A stretch of 6,458 nt of DNA from Nocardia sp. (GTDB lineage Bacteria; Actinomycetota; Actinomycetes; Mycobacteriales; Mycobacteriaceae). The stretch lies in assembly GCA_013361595.1 (NCBI GenBank), contig JABFXT010000443.1:1-6458 (forward strand), given 5' to 3'. The notes under the pieces were generated by a model. The model saw nothing but the letters and a program-made list of their open reading frames with translations. It was not told where the DNA came from and did not search any database. The stretch's first letter is position 1, and every line of letters starts with the position of its first letter. Made by a program: the position numbers and the translations under genes. This document shows, one piece after another, positions 1 to 5,079 of this stretch.

Positions 1-19
1 CGGAAACTCATTTGAATAG

Positions 20-112
20 AGTACGGCCCCTGCCGGGGGGGGAGGAGGCTGGGGCCGTCGGGGTTCAGCCCCGGGGGGTCGGGCTGAACACGCCTGGAAC
101 ATGTCCAGGTGC
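20..112 (-). ncRNA. 6C: 6C small RNA (B11-type), C-rich-loop regulatory RNA
   Basis: Read on the minus strand, this stretch folds into two strong stem-loops. The first has perfect 9-bp arms (81-89 with 63-71) and a 9-base loop containing six consecutive C. The second has perfect 8-bp arms (51-58 with 23-30) and a 20-base loop with eight consecutive C. A third, 5'-proximal hairpin pairs 104-111 with 91-98 through one G-U pair. Two stem-loops each exposing at least six C define the 6C RNA family of Actinobacteria. In M. tuberculosis this RNA (B11) lies between Rv3660c and Rv3661, antisense to the HAD gene direction, exactly as here, and is about 93 nt long. The mycobacterial RNA is reported to pair with G-rich mRNA sites through its C-rich loops. 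Both ends are estimates: the 5' end from a -10-like TAGTAT, the 3' end from the last stem plus a short A/T-rich tail. Confidence 0.87.
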
Positions 113-117
113 CAGCA

Positions 118-148
118 ATACTACACCCAAGCCCCGACCGGAACGCAA
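118..148 (-). promoter_or_regulatory. probable promoter of the 6C RNA
   Basis: On the minus strand, TAGTAT (118-123) resembles a SigA-type -10 hexamer. It lies 5-7 bases upstream of the expected RNA 5' end near 110-112. The best -35-like hexamer is TTGCGT (143-148), at a long 19-base spacing, so the -35 assignment is weak. The -10 is supported mainly because it gives an RNA of about 95 nt, the known size of the family. Confidence 0.45.
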
Positions 149-184
149 GCCCGACAACGAAGAAGTTCCGCAGGTCACCCTCAC

Positions 185-201
185 TTCGGAGGGACTCCGA
201 A
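185..201. promoter_or_regulatory. 17-bp perfect palindrome, possible operator
   Basis: TTCGGAG and CTCCGAA form perfect 7-bp arms around a 3-base centre. The site lies between the divergent 6C RNA promoter and the HAD gene promoter, about 40 bases upstream of the proposed HAD -35. That position suits a regulator-binding site affecting one or both transcripts, but the element could also be a hairpin in an untranslated leader. I do not recognise it as the site of a particular regulator. A direct repeat GGTCAGNAC (209-217 and 232-240) lies between it and the HAD promoter. Confidence 0.35.
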
Positions 202-238
202 AACCACAGGTCAGAACATGCGCGAGCGGACGGTCAGC

Positions 239-267
239 ACGACACGCCACGCGTCGATGCCTATCCT
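239..267 (+). promoter_or_regulatory. promoter of the HAD phosphatase gene, leaderless arrangement
   Basis: A -35-like ACGACA (239-244, four of six consensus bases) is followed after exactly 17 bases by TATCCT (262-267), which fits the actinobacterial TANNNT -10. Transcription would begin six bases later, at or next to the GTG start codon at 274. That predicts a leaderless mRNA, a common type in this order, and explains why the gene lacks a properly spaced Shine-Dalgarno sequence. Confidence 0.5.
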
Positions 268-273
268 GGAGCG

Positions 274-1107
274 GTGACGGGCTCCGGCAAAACGACACCC
301 TCTCCCGGCGATCGGCACGGCGAGAACGGCCGTATCGCGGCATTCTTCGATCTGGACAAGACGGTGATCGCCAGATCGAGCACCTTCGTGTTCAGCAAGC
401 CGTTCTTCGACCAGGGTCTGATCAATCGGCGAACCGTCCTCGAGAGCAGCTATGCCCATTTCATGTTCCTGCTCTCCGGGGCCGATCACGATCAGATGGA
501 ACGCATGCGTGCGCATCTGACCGATATGTGCGCGGGATGGGACGTCGCCCAGATCCAGTCGATCGTGGCGGACACCCTGCACGAGCTGGTGGACCCGCTG
601 ATCTATGCGGAAGCCGTCGATCTCATCGCCGACCATCGCATCCGCGGCCACGACGTGGTCATCGTCTCGGCCTCCGGCGAGGAGGTGGTGGCTCCGATCG
701 CCGAGGCGCTGGGTGCCACCCACACCGCGGCGACCCGGATGGAGGTCGTGGACGGGAAGTACACCGGTGCGGTCGATTTCTATTGTTACGGCGAGGGCAA
801 GGTCACCGCCATCGAGAAGCTCGCCGCTACAGAGGGTTACGACCTCGCCCGCTGTTACGCGTATTCCGATTCGATCACCGATCTGCCGATGTTGACCGCG
901 GTCGGGCACCCCACCGCGGTCAACCCCGACCGCGCGCTGCGTCGCGAGGCGGCGAGCCGGGGCTGGCCCGTCCTGAGCTTCTCCAACCCGGTCTCGCTGT
1001 GGTCACGGTTTCAGGCACCGTCGAAAACGGTCGCGACGGGACTCGCGGTCGGTATCAGCGCGCTCATCGCGGGCGCGGTCACCTATCGGCTGCTGAGAAG
1101 GCGGTGA
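274..1107 (+). CDS. HAD-IB family phosphatase (SerB/CicA-like), C-terminally membrane anchored
   Basis: This is a 277-residue haloacid-dehalogenase-type hydrolase, orthologous by sequence feel and position to M. tuberculosis Rv3661. All four HAD motifs are visible. Motif I is DLDKT, with nucleophile Asp26 and acid/base Asp28. Motif II is the serine of VSASG (about 132). Motif III is the lysine of GEGK (176). Motif IV is SDSITDLP, with Mg-binding Asp199 and Asp203. The helical cap lies between motifs I and II, as in subclass IB. Residues about 252-271 form one hydrophobic helix followed by basic residues (LLRRR), so the enzyme is probably tethered to the membrane with its catalytic domain in the cytoplasm. 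The substrate is unknown; relatives include phosphoserine phosphatase and CicA. I chose GTG 274 because it follows a promoter at leaderless distance and gives the family's usual length. An in-frame GTG at 109 would add 55 residues with rare codons (ATA, CTA, AGG, TCA) and would run over the divergent RNA promoter. Confidence 0.9.
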   Translation: MTGSGKTTPSPGDRHGENGRIAAFFDLDKTVIARSSTFVFSKPFFDQGLINRRTVLESSYAHFMFLLSGADHDQMERMRAHLTDMCAGWDVAQIQSIVADTLHELVDPLIYAEAVDLIADHRIRGHDVVIVSASGEEVVAPIAEALGATHTAATRMEVVDGKYTGAVDFYCYGEGKVTAIEKLAATEGYDLARCYAYSDSITDLPMLTAVGHPTAVNPDRALRREAASRGWPVLSFSNPVSLWSRFQAPSKTVATGLAVGISALIAGAVTYRLLRRR

Positions 1108-1125
1108 ACACCCGCTCGAGCTGGA

Positions 1126-1138
1126 CTTATAGCATAAG
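1126..1138. repeat. short A/T-rich inverted repeat downstream of the HAD gene
   Basis: CTTAT and ATAAG flank AGC. This A/T-rich palindrome is conspicuous in GC-rich DNA and lies 19 bases after the HAD stop codon. It is too weak to be a terminator. It could be a protein-binding site upstream of the small RNA promoter that starts at 1191. No regulator is recognised. Confidence 0.3.
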
Positions 1139-1167
1139 ACTCCGACCGATGTGCCCGATTTTCATTT

Positions 1168-1178
1168 GTTCCACGAAC
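1168..1178. repeat. short inverted repeat GTTC-CAC-GAAC
   Basis: GTTC and GAAC flank CAC, 12 bases upstream of the proposed -35 of the small RNA promoter. The position would suit an activator site. Arms this short can arise by chance, so this is only noted as a candidate. Confidence 0.22.
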
Positions 1179-1190
1179 TTGCGCCAACCC

Positions 1191-1219
1191 TTGATGTGAG
1201 TGCGGTCACAGTGTAAAAA
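1191..1219 (+). promoter_or_regulatory. promoter of the Ms1-like RNA
   Basis: TTGATG (1191-1196) and TAAAAA (1214-1219) are separated by the optimal 17 bases, and the -10 is the most A-rich hexamer in the intergenic region. The start point is predicted near 1225-1227. No credible coding region follows. The transcript would instead run to the strong hairpin ending at 1519, giving an RNA of about 300 nt. Confidence 0.65.
1195..1210. promoter_or_regulatory. CRP/GlxR (cAMP receptor protein) binding site
   Basis: TGTGA, six bases, TCACA is a perfect match to the palindromic consensus of CRP-family regulators, including mycobacterial Crp (Rv3676) and corynebacterial GlxR. It lies inside the promoter, overlapping the end of the -35 and filling the spacer, centred about 23 bases before the predicted start. 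A bound CRP dimer there should block RNA polymerase, so repression is the simplest prediction. Confidence 0.72.
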
Positions 1220-1225
1220 TGGAGG

Positions 1226-1524
1226 CACGGAAGGAAGGAAGGCCAAGGCGGAGCCGGAAGAGAAGGCTCAGTCTCCCGTCCCACCCTTCCCAGCACGGAC
1301 TCCAGGCACCCACGCGGAGCTCGCCGCGACAAGGGCAGAAGCGTTGTGGGCCTGCGAAATCCGGTCCGTTGCCGGCGATGGCCTCGCATAGCTGCGGGGA
1401 TGAGCTGCTGCGGAGCCCGGAGGAACGCCGAGGCCGGAGAACACAACCCAAACCAGCACGCATGGTAACCGGGTAGTCCGTGCTCGCGGGCGGTGAGGTC
1501 TGAGGACCACGCCGCCCGCTTTGA
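1226..1524 (+). ncRNA. ms1: Ms1/MTS2823-like RNA, 6S-like RNA polymerase-binding RNA
   Basis: This stretch of about 300 bases has a good promoter at its 5' side and a long hairpin at its 3' end, with no believable ORF in either direction. In M. tuberculosis the abundant 300-nt RNA MTS2823 lies between Rv3661 and Rv3662c on the same strand. Its M. smegmatis counterpart Ms1 accumulates in stationary phase and binds core RNA polymerase without sigma factor. Position, strand and length all agree. The 5' end is purine-rich, with three tandem GGAA units (1229-1240). Their GGAAGG motif can pair in several registers with CCTTCC (1285-1290). Local hairpins include GAGCC/GGCTC (1251-1269) and CGCGG/CCGCG (1313-1328). 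The identification rests on synteny and architecture, because Ms1 sequence is poorly conserved and I could not run a covariance search. The ends are predictions. Confidence 0.72.
1486..1519 (+). terminator. terminator hairpin of the Ms1-like RNA
   Basis: Positions 1486-1495 pair with 1510-1519 (nine Watson-Crick pairs and one G-U). After one A-A mismatch, GGTC (1497-1500) pairs with GACC (1505-1508), closing a TGAG tetraloop. It is the longest stem found between genes in this window. On the plus strand it is followed by a short CTTTG rather than a long T run, as is usual for actinobacterial terminators. It could also stop leftward transcription from the gene ending at 1590. Confidence 0.7.
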
Positions 1525-1530
1525 CGTCCG

Positions 1531-1553
1531 GGCACCGTTCGACGACGGTCGCC
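1531..1553 (-). terminator. hairpin downstream of the Fic-like gene
   Basis: ACCGT (1534-1538) pairs with ACGGT (1545-1549), and the stem is extended by GGC/GCC across a single bulged base, around a 6-base loop. It begins 36 bases beyond the stop codon of the minus-strand gene and faces the terminator of the convergent RNA. It is a plausible U-less terminator for the leftward transcript, but no T tract supports it. Confidence 0.4.
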
Positions 1554-1589
1554 ACGGCGAGCGCCCGAGCGGATCGAGCCGAGGCGTTC

Positions 1590-2336
1590 TCAGCCCGCGG
1601 CCGCGTCCGCGATCGAGGTCGCTTCCCGGGCGCCGTCCTCGAGTGCCCCGCAGCAGAACAGCACCCAGCCGCCCACCCCGTCCGCCGTCCCGGACCCGAA
1701 CCCGGCCGCGGCATCCAGGTAAGCCTGCCGCCGCCGCAGCCAGAAGACCTCGGGTACCCCGAGCGACCGGGGATCCAGCCCGCTGGACACCGTCACCAAC
1801 CGGGACGCGGCCCGCGCGACCACCCCGTCCGCGGAACCGAACGGTTTCAGGGTCAGCAGTTCACCGTGCACCACGGCGGCCGTAACCGGGGCGGGCGCGG
1901 AAGTGGTGAGCAACGTCTGCGCCAGGACGTCGAGGCGCTGGGCGACGCCGCCGTCGGCGCGGGGGCGGCCCAGTTCGTTCTCGTCGTCGACGAGGTCGGC
2001 GGCTGCCAGCAGATGCAGCCGAGCCAGGGCCTGTAGCGGCGCACGGTCCCAGATCCCGACCAGATTCCGCAATGCGTCGCCGTCGAGCGCCTGGCCCACC
2101 CGCAACGCGCCGGCCAGGATGGGGTCGGTGATCGCACCATCGGCGGGTAACTCGGTGCTACCACCTTCCAGCGCGGCCGAGGACCGCGCGGCCCGCACCG
2201 ACGCCTCGGCGGCAGTGGTGGCCCAGCCCCGGCGGTTCGACCGGTGCCGGTGGACCTCGGCCAGCGCATCCCGGGCCTTGTCGGCGGCGGCCCGGACCCC
2301 GGGCAGTTCGATGAGCGGCGCGAGCGGATCGGTCAC
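1590..2336 (-). CDS. Fic-fold-like protein with degenerate active site (Rv3662c-type)
   Basis: This is a 248-residue, Ala-rich, cytoplasmic protein without signal or membrane segments. Its place after dppD matches M. tuberculosis Rv3662c, an uncharacterised protein of similar length. Two stretches resemble Fic AMP-transferases. Ser53-x3-Glu57-Gly58 fits the inhibitory-helix motif (S/T)xxxE(G/N). Residues 164-175, preceded by a helix containing HGELLTL, align without gaps to the Fic motif HPFxxGNGRxxR. Pro165, Phe166, Gly171 and Arg175 are kept, but the catalytic His is Lys164, Asn is Asp170 and the first Arg is Val172. If homologous to Fic, the protein is unlikely to be an AMP-transferase and may be a binding or scaffold protein. 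This family assignment is inference; the gene itself is supported by its clean codon pattern and position. The GTG start has no Shine-Dalgarno sequence. A -10-like TAGCGT (minus strand, 2345-2350) ends eight bases before it, so leaderless expression is possible. Confidence 0.82.
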   Translation of the reverse strand: MTDPLAPLIELPGVRAAADKARDALAEVHRHRSNRRGWATTAAEASVRAARSSAALEGGSTELPADGAITDPILAGALRVGQALDGDALRNLVGIWDRAPLQALARLHLLAAADLVDDENELGRPRADGGVAQRLDVLAQTLLTTSAPAPVTAAVVHGELLTLKPFGSADGVVARAASRLVTVSSGLDPRSLGVPEVFWLRRRQAYLDAAAGFGSGTADGVGGWVLFCCGALEDGAREATSIADAAAG

Positions 2337-2360
2337 GGATCAGCACGCTACCGGCGCCGA

Positions 2361-2412
2361 GCCGCGGGACGCGCGCTGACCCCGCGGCGAACACGGGACC
2401 GGTGCCCGGTCC
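2361..2412 (-). terminator. two tandem hairpins after dppD
   Basis: The gap of 96 bases after the dppD stop holds two perfect inverted repeats. The first has 7-bp arms (2396-2402 and 2406-2412) with a 3-base loop. The second has 8-bp arms (2361-2368 and 2381-2388) with a 12-base loop. Neither has a T tract. They could terminate or attenuate the dpp transcript before the Fic-like gene, or protect the dpp mRNA 3' end. They suggest that the Fic-like gene is at least partly separate from the operon. Confidence 0.48.
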
Positions 2413-2432
2413 GGGCCGAGCGGAGCCGGTGC

Positions 2433-4070
2433 TCAGCCGACCAGCAGATCGCGGCCGGGGATGGCGTCGAGCAGGCGGCGGGTGTACTCCTCGCGCGGGG
2501 AATCGAAGATCTCCCCGGTGGGCGCGGCCTCGACGATACGGCCCCGGTGCATCACCAGGACCTCGTCGGCGAGCCGGCCGACCACCGCCAGATCGTGTGT
2601 GATGAACAAGTAGGTGAGGCCCAGCTCGTCCTGGAGTCGAGTCAGCAGATCGAGGATGTTCTGCTGGACCAGCACGTCCAGCGCCGATACGGCTTCGTCG
2701 CAGATCAACAGTTCCGGTTCCAGGGCCAGCGCACGCGCGATGGCTACCCGTTGTCGTTGGCCGCCGGAGAGTTCGCCGGGGTAACGCGACAGCACACTGG
2801 CGGGTAGTGCGACCTGGTCCAGGAGCTCTCGGACCCGGACCACACGCTCGGCACGGGTACCCAGCCCGTGGGTTCGCAACGGCTCGTCGATACACCGGTG
2901 GATCGAGTACATGGGATCGAGCGATGCGTAGGGGTTCTGGAAGATCGGCTGTACCCGGCGGCGGAACCGAATCTGTTCGCGACCACGCAGGCCGCCGATA
3001 TCGGTGCCGTCGAAGGCCACCGAGCCGGAGCTGGGTTCGAGCAACCCGAGGACGAGCTGGGCGACCGTGGACTTTCCGGAGCCCGATTCACCGACCAGTG
3101 CGGTGGTCCGGCCGCGATGCAGCGTGAACGAGACATCGTCGACGGCGACGGCCTCCTCGGGCCGCCACGGCATCGAGCCGCGAATCCGATACCGCTTGGT
3201 GAGCCGGTCGGCCACCAGCACGGGAGCCGCGTCGTCGAGTCCACGATCACGTGCCGGACGCCGGGCAGCCGTCAGAGAGGGCGCCGATTCGACCAGCTTC
3301 CGGGTGTATTCGTGCCGCGGGTCACGCAGCAGTTCCAGAGCCGGACCCGTCTCGACGATCCGGCCGCGATACATCACCACCAGATGCTCTGCCCGCTCGG
3401 CGGCCAGCCCGAGATCATGGGTGATGAGCAGCATCGCGGTCCCGAATTCCGCGGTGAGACTATCGATGTGATCCAGGATCCGGCGCTGCACAGTGACATC
3501 GAGAGCGGAGGTGGGCTCGTCGGCGATCAGCAGATCCGGCCGGCCCGACAGTGCCATCGCGATCAGCGCGCGCTGCCGCAGACCACCGGACAGTTCGTGC
3601 GGGTATTGATCGAGCCGCTGCTCGGGGTCGGGGACGCCCGCCGCGCGCAGCAGTTCCACCGCCTGTTCCCGGGCGGCGCGACCCCGGGCGATACCTTTGG
3701 CCGCCAAAGTTTCCCGGATCTGGAAGCCGATCTTGTGGACCGGATCGAGGTTCGACATCGGATCCTGCGGTACGAAACCGATTCTGGTGCCCCGGAGATC
3801 GACCAGTCGTGATTCGGGCGCGCCCGACAATTCTGTTCCGTCGAATTCGATACTGCCGCCGACAATCCGGCCGGCCCGGGCCAGCAGACCGATGACCGCG
3901 TGCGCGGTGGTCGATTTCCCGGACCCGCTCTCGCCGACGATCGCGACCGTCTCCCCCGGATACACCGTCAGGTCCACACCGCGCACGGCGTCCACCTGTT
4001 TCTCCCCCGACCCGAACGCGATTCGCAGATCGCGGATCCGCAGCAGCGGACGTTCGGTCTCGTCGCTCAT
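2433..4070 (-). CDS. dppD: dipeptide/oligopeptide ABC transporter, fused double ATPase DppD
   Basis: This 545-residue protein contains two complete ABC ATPase domains, so it replaces separate DppD and DppF subunits and powers the DppB/DppC channel from the cytoplasmic side. In the N-terminal domain, Walker A GESGSGKST is at 46-54, the Q-loop Gln at about 102, the signature LSGGLRQR at 160-167, Walker B ending in Asp184-Glu185, and the H-loop His at 218. In the C-terminal domain, Walker A is at 327-335, Q-loop Gln 378, signature LSGGQRQR 434-441, Walker B Asp458-Glu459, and H-loop His 492. Both sites look catalytically intact. Each domain ends with the oligopeptide-transporter extension (HEYTRKL and EEYTRRL). 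The length agrees with M. tuberculosis DppD (about 548). The ATG at 4070 is preceded by GGGAG at five bases and begins MSDETERP. A GTG at 4106 overlapping the dppC stop would add 12 residues and is less likely. Confidence 0.95.
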   Translation of the reverse strand: MSDETERPLLRIRDLRIAFGSGEKQVDAVRGVDLTVYPGETVAIVGESGSGKSTTAHAVIGLLARAGRIVGGSIEFDGTELSGAPESRLVDLRGTRIGFVPQDPMSNLDPVHKIGFQIRETLAAKGIARGRAAREQAVELLRAAGVPDPEQRLDQYPHELSGGLRQRALIAMALSGRPDLLIADEPTSALDVTVQRRILDHIDSLTAEFGTAMLLITHDLGLAAERAEHLVVMYRGRIVETGPALELLRDPRHEYTRKLVESAPSLTAARRPARDRGLDDAAPVLVADRLTKRYRIRGSMPWRPEEAVAVDDVSFTLHRGRTTALVGESGSGKSTVAQLVLGLLEPSSGSVAFDGTDIGGLRGREQIRFRRRVQPIFQNPYASLDPMYSIHRCIDEPLRTHGLGTRAERVVRVRELLDQVALPASVLSRYPGELSGGQRQRVAIARALALEPELLICDEAVSALDVLVQQNILDLLTRLQDELGLTYLFITHDLAVVGRLADEVLVMHRGRIVEAAPTGEIFDSPREEYTRRLLDAIPGRDLLVG

Positions 4071-4075
4071 TTCCG

Positions 4076-4080
4076 CTCCC
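4076..4080 (-). promoter_or_regulatory. ribosome binding site of dppD
   Basis: GGGAG on the minus strand, five bases before the ATG at 4070. It decides the start against the upstream GTG at 4106. Confidence 0.7.
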
Positions 4081-4102
4081 TGATCCGCCCCGGCGAACTC
4101 CC

Positions 4103-5065
4103 TCACCTCGACGCCCGGCCTTTCGGATCCAGGGCATCGCCCAAGGCGTCACCGAGCATGATGAAGCCGAGGACCGTCAGCGCCAGCGCCGTGGCCGGGT
4201 AGAAGAGGATCAGCGAACCACCGCGCAACTGCTGCTGGCCGGTCGCGATATCGGCGCCCCAGGAAACCTCGGTCGGGGGGAGGCCGACACCCAGAAACGA
4301 CAGTGTCGCCTCGGTGACGATGAAGACACCCAGCCAGATGGCGGTCACCACGATCACCGGGCCCAGCGAATTGGGCAGGACGTGCCGGATCAGGATCCCG
4401 GATCGGGAGACACCCAACGCGCGTGCCGCCAGTACGTATTCGCTGTTCTTCGCGGCGATCACCGCGCCGCGGGCGATCCGCGCCGCCTGCGGCCAGGTGA
4501 AACCGGCGAGCGTGATGATCACCAGCCAGACCGTACGGGTGGTCGACAACTGCATGAGCACAATGGCGGCGAGCATCAGCGGGACGGCGTAGACGATCTC
4601 GGAGATCCGGGAGATCACCGAGTCGAGCAACCCGCCGTAGTACCCGGCCAGCGCACCCAGTGTGGCACCGATCAGGACGAACAGCGCGGCCGCACCGACA
4701 CCGGTGAGGACCGAGGCGCGTGCCCCGTAGATCGTGCGCGCGTAGATATCGCAACCCTGCAGATCGAAACCGAACCAGTGCGCCGAACTCGGCGGCAGCA
4801 GACTGTTGTCCACCACGCAATAGCGCGGGTCCTGATCGGTGAAGAAACCGGGGAACGCCGCGACCACCAGGACCAGCACGATGATCGCCACCGCGACCAG
4901 GAACAACGGATTGCGGCGTAACCCGTGCCAGGCCTGACTCCAGAATCCGTTCGGCGCGCCCACCACCCGCACTCGATCGGTGCTCTCGACGGTGACCGCG
5001 TCGGGCGCGGCGACCCAGCGTCGCCTGTCCGGCCTGACCGGGCGGGCCGGATTCTCATCGGACAT
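4103..5065 (-). CDS. dppC: dipeptide/oligopeptide ABC transporter permease DppC
   Basis: This 320-residue inner-membrane permease of the DppC/OppC class pairs with DppB to form the translocation channel. It shows six hydrophobic segments: about 54-75, 121-143, 157-173, 178-196, 229-251 and 286-308. The cytoplasmic coupling loop at about 209-232 carries the EAA-type motif (LAARALGV followed by RHVLPNS), which docks onto the ATPase. The first transmembrane helix and the following periplasmic stretch (SSAHWFGFDLQG) match the OppC N-terminal domain, whose members carry 'HPLGTDxxGRD'-like sequences there. About 50 hydrophilic, Arg-rich residues precede helix 1. This makes the protein clearly longer than the roughly 266 residues I recall for M. 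tuberculosis DppC. The ATG at 5065 has AGGAG seven bases upstream and lies 14 bases after the dppB stop. Dense operon spacing implies co-transcription. No defect seen. Confidence 0.94.
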   Translation of the reverse strand: MSDENPARPVRPDRRRWVAAPDAVTVESTDRVRVVGAPNGFWSQAWHGLRRNPLFLVAVAIIVLVLVVAAFPGFFTDQDPRYCVVDNSLLPPSSAHWFGFDLQGCDIYARTIYGARASVLTGVGAAALFVLIGATLGALAGYYGGLLDSVISRISEIVYAVPLMLAAIVLMQLSTTRTVWLVIITLAGFTWPQAARIARGAVIAAKNSEYVLAARALGVSRSGILIRHVLPNSLGPVIVVTAIWLGVFIVTEATLSFLGVGLPPTEVSWGADIATGQQQLRGGSLILFYPATALALTVLGFIMLGDALGDALDPKGRASR

Positions 5066-5072
5066 GACCGCA

Positions 5073-5077
5073 CTCCT
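5073..5077 (-). promoter_or_regulatory. ribosome binding site of dppC
   Basis: AGGAG on the minus strand, seven bases before the ATG at 5065, inside the 14-base gap after dppB. It supports the long N-terminus of DppC. Confidence 0.75.
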
Positions 5078-5079
5078 GT

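Noticed and set aside
109..273. N-terminal extension of the HAD protein from GTG 109
   Set aside because: The codons are atypical (ATA, CTA, AGG, TCA), it overlaps the 6C promoter, and the resulting protein would be longer than the family.
12..1199. Long plus-strand frame of 395 codons overlapping the HAD gene
   Set aside because: It is an Arg/Gly-rich shadow in another frame of the HAD gene, has no recognisable domain and runs across the 6C RNA and the intergenic region.
1219..1476. 85-codon plus-strand ORF beginning with ATG at 1219
   Set aside because: The ATG overlaps the proposed -10 and precedes the transcription start. The product is a basic low-complexity sequence without similarity I recognise.
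1108..1589. Possible remnant of an insertion sequence or decayed gene
   Set aside because: No transposase fragments, terminal repeats or target duplication were seen. The ordered promoter, CRP box and terminator are better explained by an RNA gene.
1206..1714. Minus-strand ORFs (1206-1535 and 1268-1714) in the intergenic region
   Set aside because: They have no ribosome site, their composition is low-complexity, they cross the terminator hairpins, and one overlaps the end of the Fic-like gene.
2244..3812. Several long plus-strand ORFs opposite dppD
   Set aside because: They are antisense shadows caused by high GC at third codon positions. None has recognisable motifs or a ribosome site.
4071..4106. 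Upstream GTG start of dppD with a GTGA overlap of the dppC stop
   Set aside because: Translational coupling is possible, but the ATG at 4070 has a well-placed GGGAG and a family-like N-terminus.
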